Positions 18,069 through 26,641 are shown, counted from the stretch's first letter. The stretch is 64,000 bases of DNA from Alphaproteobacteria bacterium (GCA_016861165.1 BOKV01000002.1:1-64000); one strand, 5' to 3'. Notes: generated by a model not told the origin, from the letters alone. Numbers and translations: made by a program.

Positions 18069-18374
18069 ATGATCACCGAAGTGGCCACCATCAGGGTCAA
18101 GCCGGGAGTGCAAGCCACCTTCGAGGCGGCCGTCGGCAAGGCCGAAGCCGTGTTCCGGCGGGCCCCCGGCTGCCTTGGTCTGGTGCTGACGCGCTGCCTC
18201 GAGGACCCGGAGCGCTACGACCTCCTCATCCGCTGGCAGACGCTGGAGGATCACACGGTCGGCTTTCGCGGCTCGCCGCTCTTTGCAGAATGGCGCGCGC
18301 TGGTTTCCGGACATTTCGCCGAGCCGCCCGTGGTCAAGCACTTCGCCAACGTCTTCGCGCCGGTCGAGTTCTGA
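18069..18374 (+). CDS. ABM (antibiotic biosynthesis monooxygenase) domain protein
   Basis: A 101-residue dimeric alpha-beta barrel protein of the ABM superfamily: the first strand EVATIRVKPG, a central CLGLVLTRCLEDPERYDLLIRW and the late PVVKHF pattern. Members include quinone-forming monooxygenases and small stress or catabolic accessory proteins; the function here is unknown. The ATG has an AGGAGG ribosome binding site 8 bases upstream. It probably belongs to the DenD-like transcript and may assist a small catabolic pathway. Confidence 0.8.
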   Translation: MITEVATIRVKPGVQATFEAAVGKAEAVFRRAPGCLGLVLTRCLEDPERYDLLIRWQTLEDHTVGFRGSPLFAEWRALVSGHFAEPPVVKHFANVFAPVEF

Positions 18375-18483
18375 CCGTCAGTCGCTGATCGCCGTGCCGT
18401 CCGCTTCAATTGGTCGATCAACCCGTGCGATAGCGCGGCGGACCGCTGTAGTCGAAGCCGGCCCCGGCGGCGACCTGGCGGCG

Positions 18484-19185
18484 TCATTTCAGGTCGGACA
18501 GGCCCTCCAGCCCCTTGACGGCGAAGCGCAGCAGCACCTTGTAGGCGGCGTCGAGGTCGTCGGCTGACAGCCTGCCGCCCGAGAGCGCGTCCAGCCGCCG
18601 GTTGCGCGACAAAGTCTGCAGCATCGAGACCAGCACCATCGAAAAACCGCGCAACAGCACGGCGTCGTCGACGCGCGGCAGCGTTCTGCGCAGCCGCGAC
18701 ACGAACAGTTCGGCCGTCTCGTCGTAATTGTCGTGCAGCAGCCCCAGCCAGCGGTTGGTCTGGCCGAGCTGGGCGAGGATCAGCAGGTAGGATTCCCAAC
18801 CCTTGAAGCCGCTCGACATCTGCTCGAACAGCGGCCGCATGAAGGCATCGATGATGCCTTCGGTCGACAGATTGCCACTCTTCTCCAGCGCCGCAAGCCG
18901 CTCGCGACGCATCCGATTGAGGATGTCGGCGCGCCGCCCGACGATTTCGGCATAGAGCTTCTCCTTGGTGCCGAAATGATAGCTGGCGAGCGCCAGCGTG
19001 ACCCCGGCGTGCAGCGTGATGTCGCGCAGCGACACCGTGTCGAACGTGCGTTCGCCGAACAGCTTCTCGGCGGCGTTCAGGATCTTGTCGCGCGTGTTGT
19101 CGTTGGCGCGATCCGCCCTTGCGCCGCGTCGTTGCCGCGCCGCCGGTCCGCCCTCGTCCAGGTTGCTGCTCCTCGTGGTCGACAC
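18484..19185 (-). CDS. TetR-family transcriptional regulator
   Basis: A 233-residue regulator. The N-terminal 20 or so residues are basic and disordered, followed by the TetR helix-turn-helix (KILNAAEKLFGERTFDTVSL, then AGVTLALASYHFGTKEKLY) and an all-helical ligand domain with a C-terminal extension. The second of two close GTG codons (19185) is chosen because GGGAGG lies 8 bases upstream of it; the first (19191) would be too close. It lies between the DenD/ABM pair and the SMP-30 gene, and a motif shared by their promoters makes it their likely repressor. The inducer is unknown. Confidence 0.9.
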   Translation of the reverse strand: MSTTRSSNLDEGGPAARQRRGARADRANDNTRDKILNAAEKLFGERTFDTVSLRDITLHAGVTLALASYHFGTKEKLYAEIVGRRADILNRMRRERLAALEKSGNLSTEGIIDAFMRPLFEQMSSGFKGWESYLLILAQLGQTNRWLGLLHDNYDETAELFVSRLRRTLPRVDDAVLLRGFSMVLVSMLQTLSRNRRLDALSGGRLSADDLDAAYKVLLRFAVKGLEGLSDLK

Positions 19186-19306
19186 CCGCACCGCCTCCCG
19201 CGGTGCCCCCCACCGCCAACGGCCGGCGCCATCAGCTGGCCCCGATCGCCAGCTGCCCGGCCCTGCGGACTATCGCCGAAAACGGCCGTGACACAAGCGC
19301 CTTGCG

Positions 19307-19332
19307 CCGATCGCTCGGTTGTCCGCGATCGG
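19307..19332. promoter_or_regulatory. Perfect inverted repeat upstream of the TetR gene
   Basis: Arms CCGATCGC (19307-19314) and GCGATCGG (19325-19332) flank a 10-base spacer TCGGTTGTCC. The spacer resembles the core of the motif found at the DenD-like and SMP-30 promoters (reverse orientation GTTGGTTGCCC). It may be the regulator's own operator, or a terminator of the SMP-30 gene, though no T-run follows. Confidence 0.4.
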
Positions 19333-19384
19333 GCGCAGTGGCAGGCCGGCGCGAGCCCCCTTTTTCTAGCGGCCGGCCGCCGCT

Positions 19385-20407
19385 TCACCAGTAGATCAGC
19401 GGCTGGCCCGCGACCGGCGAACGGAACCAGGGTATCCGCGTGCCGCGCAGGCTGCCGAGATAGACCGTCTTCAGGTCCGGCCCACCGAAGGTGAGCGACG
19501 CCATCCAGGGCGCCAGCGTCCCGGTGGCAGCGGCCATCACCTCGGGCGTGACACGACCTTCCTGCCATGCCCGGTCGAGCGCGGCGGTGCCATCCGGGTC
19601 GCCGTCATCGAGCAGCGTCAGCACCCCACCTTCGGGTGTCACGGCGATCAGCCTGTCGGCCATGATCAGCGTGCTCCACAGATTGCCATGCGCGTCGAAG
19701 GCGATGCCGTCGCAGAAGCCGCCGACATTTTCCGGGCCGTAGGTCTCGCGATCCGCCAGCGAACCGTCGGCCCGCACCGCGAAACGCGAGATGCGCCGCG
19801 CGGTGGTCTCGGCCACATAAAGGAATTCCTCGGTCGGGTCGAAGCGCAGTTCGTTGGTGCCGCACAGGCCGTCGGCGACGATGCGCGCGCCATTGGCGTC
19901 GATCAGCGCGATGTAGCCGTCGCGGCTCATCGTCTCGACGTGGCGCGTCCATGGCACCATGCGCGTCGTCACCGTCAGCCACAGCCTTCCCTTCGAGTCG
20001 CGGGTGACGAAGTTGGCCTTGCCGATCGGCTTGCCGTCGATGCTGTCGAGCAGTGTGCGGGTGCGGCCGTCGCGGGTCATCCATTCGAGCGCGTCGGTGC
20101 CGAAATTGGCGATGAGGAAATTGCCCTGCGCGTCGAAGGCAAGCCCGTTCGGCAGGCTGCCGGCCGTGGCGATGTAGCGCTCCTCGAACGAGCGCGCCTC
20201 GTTGCGCCGCACGGTCGACTGCAGGATGAGCCGCTGTGAGCCGTCGGGCGCTATGCGCATCACGCCACCACGCCCGTCAGCGCTCCACAGCGTGCCGTCG
20301 CGTTCGGCCAGGATGCATTCAGGCCGCTCCAGGTCGCGGCCGACGAAGCGGATCCGCGTCCGGTCGACCTGCCAGCCGGCCAGCGGATTGGCCTTCCTGC
20401 GAATAAT
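19385..20407 (-). CDS. SMP-30/gluconolactonase family lactonase, non-AUG start
   Basis: About 340 residues of a six-bladed beta-propeller lactonase (SMP-30/LRE family), which hydrolyses sugar or related lactones with a bound divalent metal. Recognisable blades: RPECILAERDGTLWSAD, SLPNGLAFDAQGNFLIANFG, CGTNELRFDPTEEFLYVAET and FCDGIAFDAHGNLWSTL. The frame has no ATG, GTG or TTG between its promoter (20479-20506) and the first blade. A strong GGGAGG site is followed after 5 and 8 bases by two ATT codons (20407 and 20404); a CTG at 20383 follows AGGAAGG by 8 bases. Either a rare start is used or the start codon has been lost. The listed end is the first ATT. Confidence 0.75.
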   Translation of the reverse strand: MIRRKANPLAGWQVDRTRIRFVGRDLERPECILAERDGTLWSADGRGGVMRIAPDGSQRLILQSTVRRNEARSFEERYIATAGSLPNGLAFDAQGNFLIANFGTDALEWMTRDGRTRTLLDSIDGKPIGKANFVTRDSKGRLWLTVTTRMVPWTRHVETMSRDGYIALIDANGARIVADGLCGTNELRFDPTEEFLYVAETTARRISRFAVRADGSLADRETYGPENVGGFCDGIAFDAHGNLWSTLIMADRLIAVTPEGGVLTLLDDGDPDGTAALDRAWQEGRVTPEVMAAATGTLAPWMASLTFGGPDLKTVYLGSLRGTRIPWFRSPVAGQPLIYW

Positions 20408-20466
20408 CGTTTCCTCCCGCCGACCGTGCCGGCATGGCGTCCGGCCGGGCGTTCCGGGTCGATTGA

Positions 20467-20506
20467 TTGAACGACCGACTAATACATCGCGGCGGCGGCC
20501 TGTCAA
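20467..20506 (-). promoter_or_regulatory. SMP-30 gene promoter with operator-like motif
   Basis: On the minus strand TTGACA (20501-20506), a 16-base spacer and TATTAG (20479-20484) form a strong promoter. The plus-strand 17-mer TTGAACGACCGACTAAT (20467-20483) covers the -10 and start point and matches 12 of 17 bases with the motif at 16768-16784. The ACCGAC core is typical of TetR-type operators. Confidence 0.55.
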
Positions 20507-20619
20507 GGCTCGGGTGGCGTCGGTGCGACCGGTCATGGCCCCGTCATGGCCTGGTCACGGGAGGTCGTTGGCCCGGTCGCGGCTTTGCCGGCGGGCGGCG
20601 CCATCGCCCTTGCCGCACG

Positions 20620-20976
20620 TCACTCGGCGGCGACCGGCGCCGTCGAGGCTGGCGCCGCGCCGGGCGCCGTGCCCGGCTGAGCCAACGCGGCCAGCGCCGG
20701 GGCTGGCACGTCCGGCCGCGGACGGCGAACGCGGCGTAGGAGCGCGACGATCGTTTCGCGGTCGCTGGCGACCGCGCCGAGCCGCAATGCCCGGTCGCGC
20801 TCGAAACCGGTGATGTCGTAATGCGGCGCCGAAGTCTTCGGCGGTCCCTGATAGGACAGGCGGTTGATGCCGAGGCGGTGGGCGAACCGGTGCAGCTCGG
20901 CCTCGTTGTCGGCCAGCAGATGGCACCATCGCCGCCCCTTCCAGTGCCAGATGGCGCTGTCGACATGGACGGTCAT
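20620..20976 (-). CDS. DUF4031 family protein
   Basis: A 118-residue protein with the conserved DUF4031 N-terminal pattern (VHVDSAIWHWKGRRWCHLL, then ELHRFAHRLGINRLSYQGPP and HYDITGFERDRAL) and a low-complexity Ala/Pro C-terminal tail. Function is unknown. Its ATG overlaps the stop of the helix-hairpin-helix gene (ATGA-type overlap at 20973-20976), so the two are translationally coupled. Confidence 0.8.
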   Translation of the reverse strand: MTVHVDSAIWHWKGRRWCHLLADNEAELHRFAHRLGINRLSYQGPPKTSAPHYDITGFERDRALRLGAVASDRETIVALLRRVRRPRPDVPAPALAALAQPGTAPGAAPASTAPVAAE

Positions 20977-21233
20977 GCGCGGGCCCCCGGGCTCGCGCCC
21001 GGCCCGGCGCCGCACTGCGCCAGCGCCACCAGATTGGCCAGTGCCGCCACGCCGCCCGCGTTGATGTGGCGGCGCCCCAGTTCCATGTTGATGGCGAAGG
21101 CCAGTTCGGCCGGGTCGCGTCCTCTGAGGTCGGCCAGGCGTTCGATGCCAATCATCTCCAGATAGCCGATCATCGCCGGCCCGATCGAGCGCGCCTTGAG
21201 CATGGCCGCCCGCTCCGCCGCGTCGATGGCCAT
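20973..21233 (-). CDS. Helix-hairpin-helix (Cdd1/pathogenicity-locus type) protein
   Basis: An 86-residue protein with a single helix-hairpin-helix-like unit: AMLKARSIGPAMIGYLEMIG, ERLADLRGRDPAELAF, then INMELGRRHINAGGVAALAN. This resembles the small Cdd1/TfoX-C-like family often described as pathogenicity locus proteins, which are DNA-binding by fold only. The ATG at 21233 gives the family length. It is co-translated with the DUF4031 gene and 10 bases after the L,D-transpeptidase gene. Confidence 0.75.
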   Translation of the reverse strand: MAIDAAERAAMLKARSIGPAMIGYLEMIGIERLADLRGRDPAELAFAINMELGRRHINAGGVAALANLVALAQCGAGPGASPGARA

Positions 21234-21243
21234 CGGGCAAGAC

Positions 21244-22356
21244 TCACTGCTTGCTGGCGAACAGCCGCTGCAGCCAGTTGCGCCTGGGCTGTTCAACCGG
21301 TGCCACGGCGGCGGCAATGGGCGAGGGCACCGGCACCGGCACACCATCGGCTGCGGCGACCGGCACATCGCCATCGGCGGTGACCGCACTGGCGGCCGGC
21401 GTCACTTCGCCGGCGCCGGGATCGGCCGCCACCGTGGCGGCCTGGTCGACGGCCCCCTCGGTCGGCGGTTTGCGGCCGGCGAGAAGATCGCGGATGGCGA
21501 ACTTCTTGAGCACCTCCTCGAAGGCCTTCTCGTCCTTCGACACCTTCTCCGAATAGGCCAGCGCCAGCGAGTCCGGCATCGTCATCTCCGGGCAGGGCTC
21601 GGTCGGCTTCAGCGCCGCCTTCTCGTCCTCGACGACGCGGTTGAAGACGTAGCGCTTGTCGCAGACATCGATCTTGGGCGGATAGCGGGTGATCTCGAAA
21701 TGGTCGCTGCCTTCCTTGAGCATCTGCCAGAACTCGAAATGCGGGCTGTCGCGGTGGCGGGCCATGTTCTCCGGCGTCATGCGGAACGGATAGGCCTGGA
21801 TCTGGAACGATTCCTGCCCGCCCTTGAAGGACTCGCGCGCCAGCGCATAGATTTCGGCAATGCGCTCATCAGTCATCGAATAGCAGCCGGCCGACGAACA
21901 GGCGCCGTGTACCATCAGATGGGTGCCGGTGCGCTCGTGCGCCCGGTCGAAGGCGTTGGGAAAGCCCATGTTGAACGACAGGTAGTAGGACGATTTCGGG
22001 TTCATCTGGTAGGGATTGACCGTGTAGAAGCCTTCCGGGGCCTGCCTGTCGCCCTCCTTGAATTTCGGCCCGAGCTTGCCCGACCACCTGCAGATTTCGT
22101 AGCTCTCGAGCAGTTCGTAGCGGCCGGTGTGGGTGGCCTTCCACACCTCGAGCGTGTCCTCCTCCTTGAAGATGCGGACCATGATCGGCGCTGCCGCCGT
22201 CATGCCCTTTTCCTTCATCTTCTTGACGATGTGCGGCGGGATCGGCGCATCGGCCTTCGGAAACAGGCTGATGATGCCGTCGGCGTCCTGGCAGCCGGCA
22301 ACTGCCAGCAGGCTCATGCCGACCAACGCCGCCCTCATCCGCCCTGCGATCGCCAT
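21244..22356 (-). CDS. L,D-transpeptidase (YafK/YkuD-type) lipoprotein
   Basis: A 370-residue exported protein. A lipobox LLAVAGC ends the signal peptide at about residues 16-22, so it is probably an outer- or inner-membrane lipoprotein. The YkuD catalytic domain carries the HG-x-CSSAGCYSM motif with the nucleophile Cys (HLMVHGACSSAGCYSMTDE). Such enzymes form 3-3 crosslinks or attach proteins to peptidoglycan; the YafK branch can also cleave. The C-terminus is Ala/Pro/Val-rich and disordered. The ATG at 22356 gives a compact signal peptide; a GTG at 22374 is an alternative. Confidence 0.88.
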   Translation of the reverse strand: MAIAGRMRAALVGMSLLAVAGCQDADGIISLFPKADAPIPPHIVKKMKEKGMTAAAPIMVRIFKEEDTLEVWKATHTGRYELLESYEICRWSGKLGPKFKEGDRQAPEGFYTVNPYQMNPKSSYYLSFNMGFPNAFDRAHERTGTHLMVHGACSSAGCYSMTDERIAEIYALARESFKGGQESFQIQAYPFRMTPENMARHRDSPHFEFWQMLKEGSDHFEITRYPPKIDVCDKRYVFNRVVEDEKAALKPTEPCPEMTMPDSLALAYSEKVSKDEKAFEEVLKKFAIRDLLAGRKPPTEGAVDQAATVAADPGAGEVTPAASAVTADGDVPVAAADGVPVPVPSPIAAAVAPVEQPRRNWLQRLFASKQ

Positions 22357-22530
22357 CGTATACTTGCCCGACACCCTACCGACCGGCGGCCCGGCGCTTT
22401 CGCCGTGGTCGCCGCACTATCCGTTACCGGTCCATGGTTGACAACCGGTTACACCGCTTCGTTCACGCAGATGTCAATTCCGGCTCCGCCTGCCCGACTA
22501 CTGACGCGCGAAGGCGGCGAAAATTCGGCC

Positions 22531-23487
22531 TCAACCGAGGTTGCGGCCGATGGCGAGGAACTTCTCGCGGCGCTGCCGGCGCAGTTCCTCGCTGTTCAGC
22601 CCGGCAAGTTCGTCAAGCGCGGCGCGGATCGTCTGGGCAGTGCCGGCCATCACCACCGACGGCTCGCGATGGGCGCCGCCGACCGGCTCGTCGATGATGC
22701 CGTCGATCACGCCCAGTTGGCGCAGGTCCTGGGCGGTGATCTTCATGGCGGCGGCCACGTCCTTGGCGCGTCCCGAATCGCGCCACAGGATGGAGGCGGC
22801 CGCCTCCGGCGAGGCGACACTGTAGACGGAATGTTCCAGCATGTAGACGCGGTTGGCGGTGGCGATGGCGATGGCGCCGCCCGACCCCCCCTCGCCGGTG
22901 ATCACCGAAACGATCGGCACGGTCAGGCTCATGCATTTCTCGATCGAACGGGCGATCGCCTCGGCCTGGCCGCGCTCCTCGGCGCCCACGCCCGGATAGG
23001 CGCCGGGCGTGTCGACCAGCGTGATTACCGGGATGCCAAACCGGCAGGCCATGTCCATGACGCGCACCGCCTTGCGGTAGCCTTCCGGTCTCGCCATGCC
23101 GAAATTGTGCTTGAGCCGGCTCTGCGTGTCGGCGCCCTTCTCGTGTCCGATCACCGCCACCGACTGGCCGTCGAACCGGCCGAAGCCGGCCAATACCGCC
23201 TCGTCATCGGCGAAATAGCGGTCGCCGGCGAGCACGGTGAAGTCGGTGATGAAGGCGTCGACATAATCCTTGAAATGCGGGCGGTCGGGGTGGCGTGCGA
23301 CCTGCGTCTTGTCCCAGGGGGTCAGCCGCGAGTAGAGCTCGGCCAGCGTCTCGGTGGCCCGGCGTTCCAGCCGGGTGATTTCCGCCGCCAGGTCGACATT
23401 GTCGTCCTGCTGGGCCATGTTGCGCAGTTCGTGGATCCTGCCCTCGATGTCGGCGACAGGCTTTTCGAACTCGAGATAGCTGCGCAT
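22531..23487 (-). CDS. accA: Acetyl-CoA carboxylase carboxyltransferase alpha subunit
   Basis: A 318-residue subunit that with AccD moves the carboxyl group from biotin to acetyl-CoA, committing carbon to fatty acids. Signatures: LEFEKPVADIEGRI at the start, GRFDGQSVAVIGHEKG, ITLVDTPGAYPGVGAEERGQ and TGEGGSGGAIAIATANRV (oxyanion-hole glycines). The ATG at 23487 (MRSYLEFEKP) matches family length. A gap of 170 bases separates it from xerD on the same strand. Confidence 0.97.
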   Translation of the reverse strand: MRSYLEFEKPVADIEGRIHELRNMAQQDDNVDLAAEITRLERRATETLAELYSRLTPWDKTQVARHPDRPHFKDYVDAFITDFTVLAGDRYFADDEAVLAGFGRFDGQSVAVIGHEKGADTQSRLKHNFGMARPEGYRKAVRVMDMACRFGIPVITLVDTPGAYPGVGAEERGQAEAIARSIEKCMSLTVPIVSVITGEGGSGGAIAIATANRVYMLEHSVYSVASPEAAASILWRDSGRAKDVAAAMKITAQDLRQLGVIDGIIDEPVGGAHREPSVVMAGTAQTIRAALDELAGLNSEELRRQRREKFLAIGRNLG

Positions 23488-23657
23488 GCCTTGACTTCGG
23501 ATGGGTGGGAGGATGGCGGCCGCGGGCGGCGGCCCCTGCCAATTCGCGCGGCACACTGGCGTCTGGCGCCGGTGATGTCAACATTGCCGCCCGGAGCCAT
23601 GCCGCAGCCAGCCGGAGCGAATGGGCGGGCCCGATTTCCGGCGCGGGCGCGTCCGCC

Positions 23658-24590
23658 TCAGCGCCGCTGCAGCGCCAGCGGATGCTTCTCCTCCACCAGC
23701 CGCCGCAGCCGCTCGTCGAGCACATGCGTATAGATTTGCGTTGTCGAGATGTCGGCGTGGCCGAGCAGCTGCTGGACCACGCGCAGATCGGCGCCGTTCT
23801 GCAAGAGGTGGCTGGCGAAGGCGTGGCGCAGCACATGTGGCGAGACCTTGTCGGCCACCAGGCCGGCGCGGGCGCACAGTCCCTTGAGGTCGCGCGCGAA
23901 GGCCTGCCGGGTCAGGTGGCCCTGCGCGGCGGCGGCGGCGAACAGGAAGCGCGAGCCGGCATGGCGCGGCGAGCCGGCGCGCAGCACGAGAAAGGCTGAC
24001 ATCGCCGCCGCCGCCCGTTCCGAGATCGGCACCATGCGCTCGCGGTTGCCCTTGCCCGTCACCACGATGAAGGGCTGGCGCGCCCTGGCGGCGCCGACCG
24101 GCAGGCCGACGAGTTCGCTGACCCGCATGCCGGTCGAATAGAGCAATTCGATCAGCGCCAGCATGCGCGCCGCCCGCAGCCGCCGCGTCGCGCTGCCGCC
24201 GCCGGCGGCCTCCATCTCGGCCTGACCGATCAGCCGGTCGACATCGGCCTCGCTCATGACGCGCGGCAGCGGGCGCCTGCGCCTCGGCGCCGACAGGGGC
24301 GCGGTCGGATCGTCGCCGCGCAGCCCCTCGGCATAGAGGAAGCGGTGGAACTGGCGCATCGCCGACAGATGGCGCGCCTGGCTCGACGCGGCGAGCCGGT
24401 CGGCGGCCAGCGCGGCCAGGTGGCGGCGGATGTCGTCGGTGGCGGCGGTGAGGAAGTCGCGGCCGATCGCGGCGAGGAAGGCGCCATAGTCGCCGAGGTC
24501 GCGACGGTAGGCGGCGAGCGTGTTGGCCGCCGCGCCGCGCTCGGCGCTCATCATTTCGAGGAAGCTCTCGACGAGGTGGTGCTGTCCCAT
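23658..24590 (-). CDS. xerD: Site-specific tyrosine recombinase XerD
   Basis: A 310-residue tyrosine recombinase that resolves chromosome dimers at dif with XerC and FtsK. The N-terminal SAM-like core-binding domain ([19 protein letters not shown]) precedes the catalytic domain with the Arg box [12 protein letters not shown], the [12 protein letters not shown] box, and [14 protein letters not shown] containing the nucleophilic Tyr. The start at 24590 has GGAGG 6 bases upstream. It sits in the conserved accA-xerD-aroK neighbourhood, so it is the housekeeping recombinase, not a mobile-element integrase. Confidence 0.95.
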   Translation of the reverse strand: MGQHHLVESFLEMMSAERGAAANTLAAYRRDLGDYGAFLAAIGRDFLTAATDDIRRHLAALAADRLAASSQARHLSAMRQFHRFLYAEGLRGDDPTAPLSAPRRRRPLPRVMSEADVDRLIGQAEMEAAGGGSATRRLRAARMLALIELLYSTGMRVSELVGLPVGAARARQPFIVVTGKGNRERMVPISERAAAAMSAFLVLRAGSPRHAGSRFLFAAAAAQGHLTRQAFARDLKGLCARAGLVADKVSPHVLRHAFASHLLQNGADLRVVQQLLGHADISTTQIYTHVLDERLRRLVEEKHPLALQRR

Positions 24591-24610
24591 CGCGCCCCTC
24601 CGGCGCCGGT

Positions 24611-24757
24611 TCATTCCAGCTGCAGCTTGGCGGGCGGAATTCGGACCGTCATCTCGCGCTGGTTGGGCTCCACGAAGGTGGCGAGCGCGAACATCGCGCC
24701 GTAGACACAACCGGCAATGACGGCGCAGATCACCACGAAGCGAATCAGGCTCGGCAT
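24611..24757 (-). CDS. Small 48-aa membrane protein between xerD and aroK
   Basis: A complete short frame from ATG at 24757 to TGA at 24611-24613. The product has one hydrophobic helix (residues 4-28, [20 protein letters not shown] and on) followed by a polar conserved-looking segment [19 protein letters not shown]. An AGGGGAC ribosome binding site precedes the ATG. I recall similar short proteins at this locus in other Rhizobiales. It lies 20 bases upstream of the xerD start and likely shares its transcript, divergent from aroK. Function unknown. Confidence 0.8.
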   Translation of the reverse strand: MPSLIRFVVICAVIAGCVYGAMFALATFVEPNQREMTVRIPPAKLQLE

Positions 24758-24941
24758 CACACGTCCCCTCGTACCCGCGACCGTTTATCGGCAAAGCAGG
24801 CCGAAATGGCAAGTTTGGATCGGACACCGCCCGCGTCGCGACGCTGCTCGGCGGGTCGCCCCGCCCCTTGACGCGACCGCCGCGATGGTATGCAAAGCCG
24901 CCGGGCGCGGGGTGCGCCCCGTGCCAAATGGAAGGTCCCCG

Positions 24942-25535
24942 ATGAGGAAGGCGGCGCGTCTGCAGGCGATCCGGAACGGCCTCGGCCCGCGCAGCGTCGT
25001 GCTCGTCGGCATCATGGGCGCCGGCAAGTCAGCGATCGGCCGCCTGCTCGCCGCCGAGCTCGACCTGCCCTATTTCGATTCCGACGCAGAGATCGTGGCG
25101 GCCGCCGGCATGTCGATCCCCGACATTTTCGAGCGCTTCGGCGAGGACTATTTCCGGCGCGGCGAGGAGCGGGTGATCGAGCGCCTGCTGTCGGAGGGGC
25201 CCTGCGTGCTGTCGCTGGGCGGCGGCGCCTTCATGTCGGAGGCGACGCGGCGCCGCATCGCCGACCGGGCGATTTCCGTGTGGCTGAAGGCCGACCTCGA
25301 CCTGCTGATGGCAAGGGTCCGGCGCCGGCCCAATTCGCGGCCGCTTCTGAAGACGGCCGACCCGCGCGCCAGGCTGGCCGAGCTCCTTGCGGTCCGCACA
25401 CCCGTCTACGCGCTCGCCGACATCCATGTCGAATCCTCGCGGCTGTCGAAACGCCAGACCTGCGACAATCTCATCAGGGCGCTCGGCGCGGCGTTGGTGA
25501 AGACGCCGGCCGTGGCGGCGGAAAGGCAGGCATGA
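24942..25535 (+). CDS. aroK: Shikimate kinase
   Basis: A 197-residue P-loop kinase that phosphorylates shikimate at O3 in aromatic amino acid synthesis. Walker [12 protein letters not shown] is near residue 22, the shikimate-binding [14 protein letters not shown] follows, then the [12 protein letters not shown] and LGGGAF motifs and the LID arginine segment RRPNSRPLL. The ATG at 24942 has GGAAGG upstream. Its TGA overlaps the aroB ATG by 4 bases, giving translational coupling. Confidence 0.96.
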   Translation: MRKAARLQAIRNGLGPRSVVLVGIMGAGKSAIGRLLAAELDLPYFDSDAEIVAAAGMSIPDIFERFGEDYFRRGEERVIERLLSEGPCVLSLGGGAFMSEATRRRIADRAISVWLKADLDLLMARVRRRPNSRPLLKTADPRARLAELLAVRTPVYALADIHVESSRLSKRQTCDNLIRALGAALVKTPAVAAERQA

Positions 25536-26641
25536 CCGAGGTCGTCACCGTCGAGCTGGGTGCGCGCAGCTACCCGATCGTCATCGGCGCCGGCCTGCTG
25601 GCCGAGGCCGGGCGCCGGATCGCCGAACTGCGCCCAGGTGCGCGCTGCGCGATCGTCACCGACGACAATGTCGAGGCCGCCCACGGCGCGGCCCTGCGCG
25701 CCGGGATGACCGCCGCCGGCGTCGACCACGTCACGCTGACGATCAGCCCGGGCGAGGCGTCGAAATCCTTCGCCACCTATGAGCGGGTGGTCGGCGGCAT
25801 CCTCGACGCGCGCCTGGAGCGCAACGACCTCGTCATCGCCTTCGGCGGCGGCGTCGTCGGCGACCTCGCCGGCTTTGCCGCCGCCACGGTGCGCCGCGGC
25901 ATGGACTTCGTCCAGATCCCGACCAGCCTGCTCGCCCAGGTCGATTCCTCCGTCGGCGGCAAGACCGGCATCAATGCCGCGCAGGGCAAGAACCTCGTCG
26001 GCGCATTCCACCAGCCGGTGCTGGTGCTGGCCGACACCGATGTGCTGCGCACGCTGCCGGCCCGCGAGTTCCGCGCCGGCTATGCCGAGATCGTCAAATA
26101 CGGCCTGATCGACCGGCCCGACTTCTTCTCCTGGCTGGAGCGGAACCGCCACGAGATATTCGCGTTCGGTCCAGCGCTGGTGGAGGCCATCGCCACGAGC
26201 TGCCGCGCCAAGGCCGCGATCGTCGCTGCCGACGAGACCGAGCGCGGCGCCCGCGCGCTGCTCAATCTCGGCCACACCTTCGCCCATGCGCTCGAAGGCG
26301 CCACCGGCTATGACGGCGCCCGCCTCGTCCATGGCGAGGCGGTGGCGATCGGGCTGGTGCTGGCCCATGAGTTCGCCAACCGCCTCAATCTGTGCGACGC
26401 CGATGCCGCGGGACGCGTGCGCGACCATCTTGGCGCGGCCGGGCTTCCGGTCGCCATCGCCGACATTCCCGGCCCGACACCGGACGCCGACACGCTTCAG
26501 CGCTTCATCGCCCAGGACAAGAAGGTCAAGCGCGGCCGGCTGACCTTCATCCTTACAAAGGGCGTCGGCAAATCCTATATTGCGGACGATATCCCCCCTC
26601 ACGAAGTGCTTGCTTTCCTCAGGGGAAAAACGGCGGCATGA
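25532..26641 (+). CDS. aroB: 3-dehydroquinate synthase
   Basis: A 369-residue NAD- and Zn-dependent enzyme converting DAHP to 3-dehydroquinate. The glycine-rich FGGGVVGDLAGFAAATVRRG, the QIPTSLLAQVDSSVGGKTGI segment, and metal ligands in LVHGEAVAIG and LGHTFAHALE are visible. It begins inside the aroK stop codon and ends overlapping the next ATG, so aroK, aroB and the CNNM transporter gene form a tightly coupled operon. Confidence 0.97.
   Translation: MTEVVTVELGARSYPIVIGAGLLAEAGRRIAELRPGARCAIVTDDNVEAAHGAALRAGMTAAGVDHVTLTISPGEASKSFATYERVVGGILDARLERNDLVIAFGGGVVGDLAGFAAATVRRGMDFVQIPTSLLAQVDSSVGGKTGINAAQGKNLVGAFHQPVLVLADTDVLRTLPAREFRAGYAEIVKYGLIDRPDFFSWLERNRHEIFAFGPALVEAIATSCRAKAAIVAADETERGARALLNLGHTFAHALEGATGYDGARLVHGEAVAIGLVLAHEFANRLNLCDADAAGRVRDHLGAAGLPVAIADIPGPTPDADTLQRFIAQDKKVKRGRLTFILTKGVGKSYIADDIPPHEVLAFLRGKTAA

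Noticed and set aside
18386..18483. Open minus-strand tail before the TetR stop, reading AGFDYSGPPRYRTG
   Set aside because: Looks like a possible gene remnant but is short and without a recognisable family.
22421..22450. GTTACCGGT / ACCGGTTAC imperfect inverted repeat between the L,D-transpeptidase gene and accA
   Set aside because: One mismatch and 12-base loop, not obviously tied to a promoter; too weak to list as a site.
23658..24590. Tyrosine recombinase as a sign of a mobile element
   Set aside because: It is XerD by motifs and sits in the conserved accA-xerD-aroK neighbourhood; no attachment site is near.
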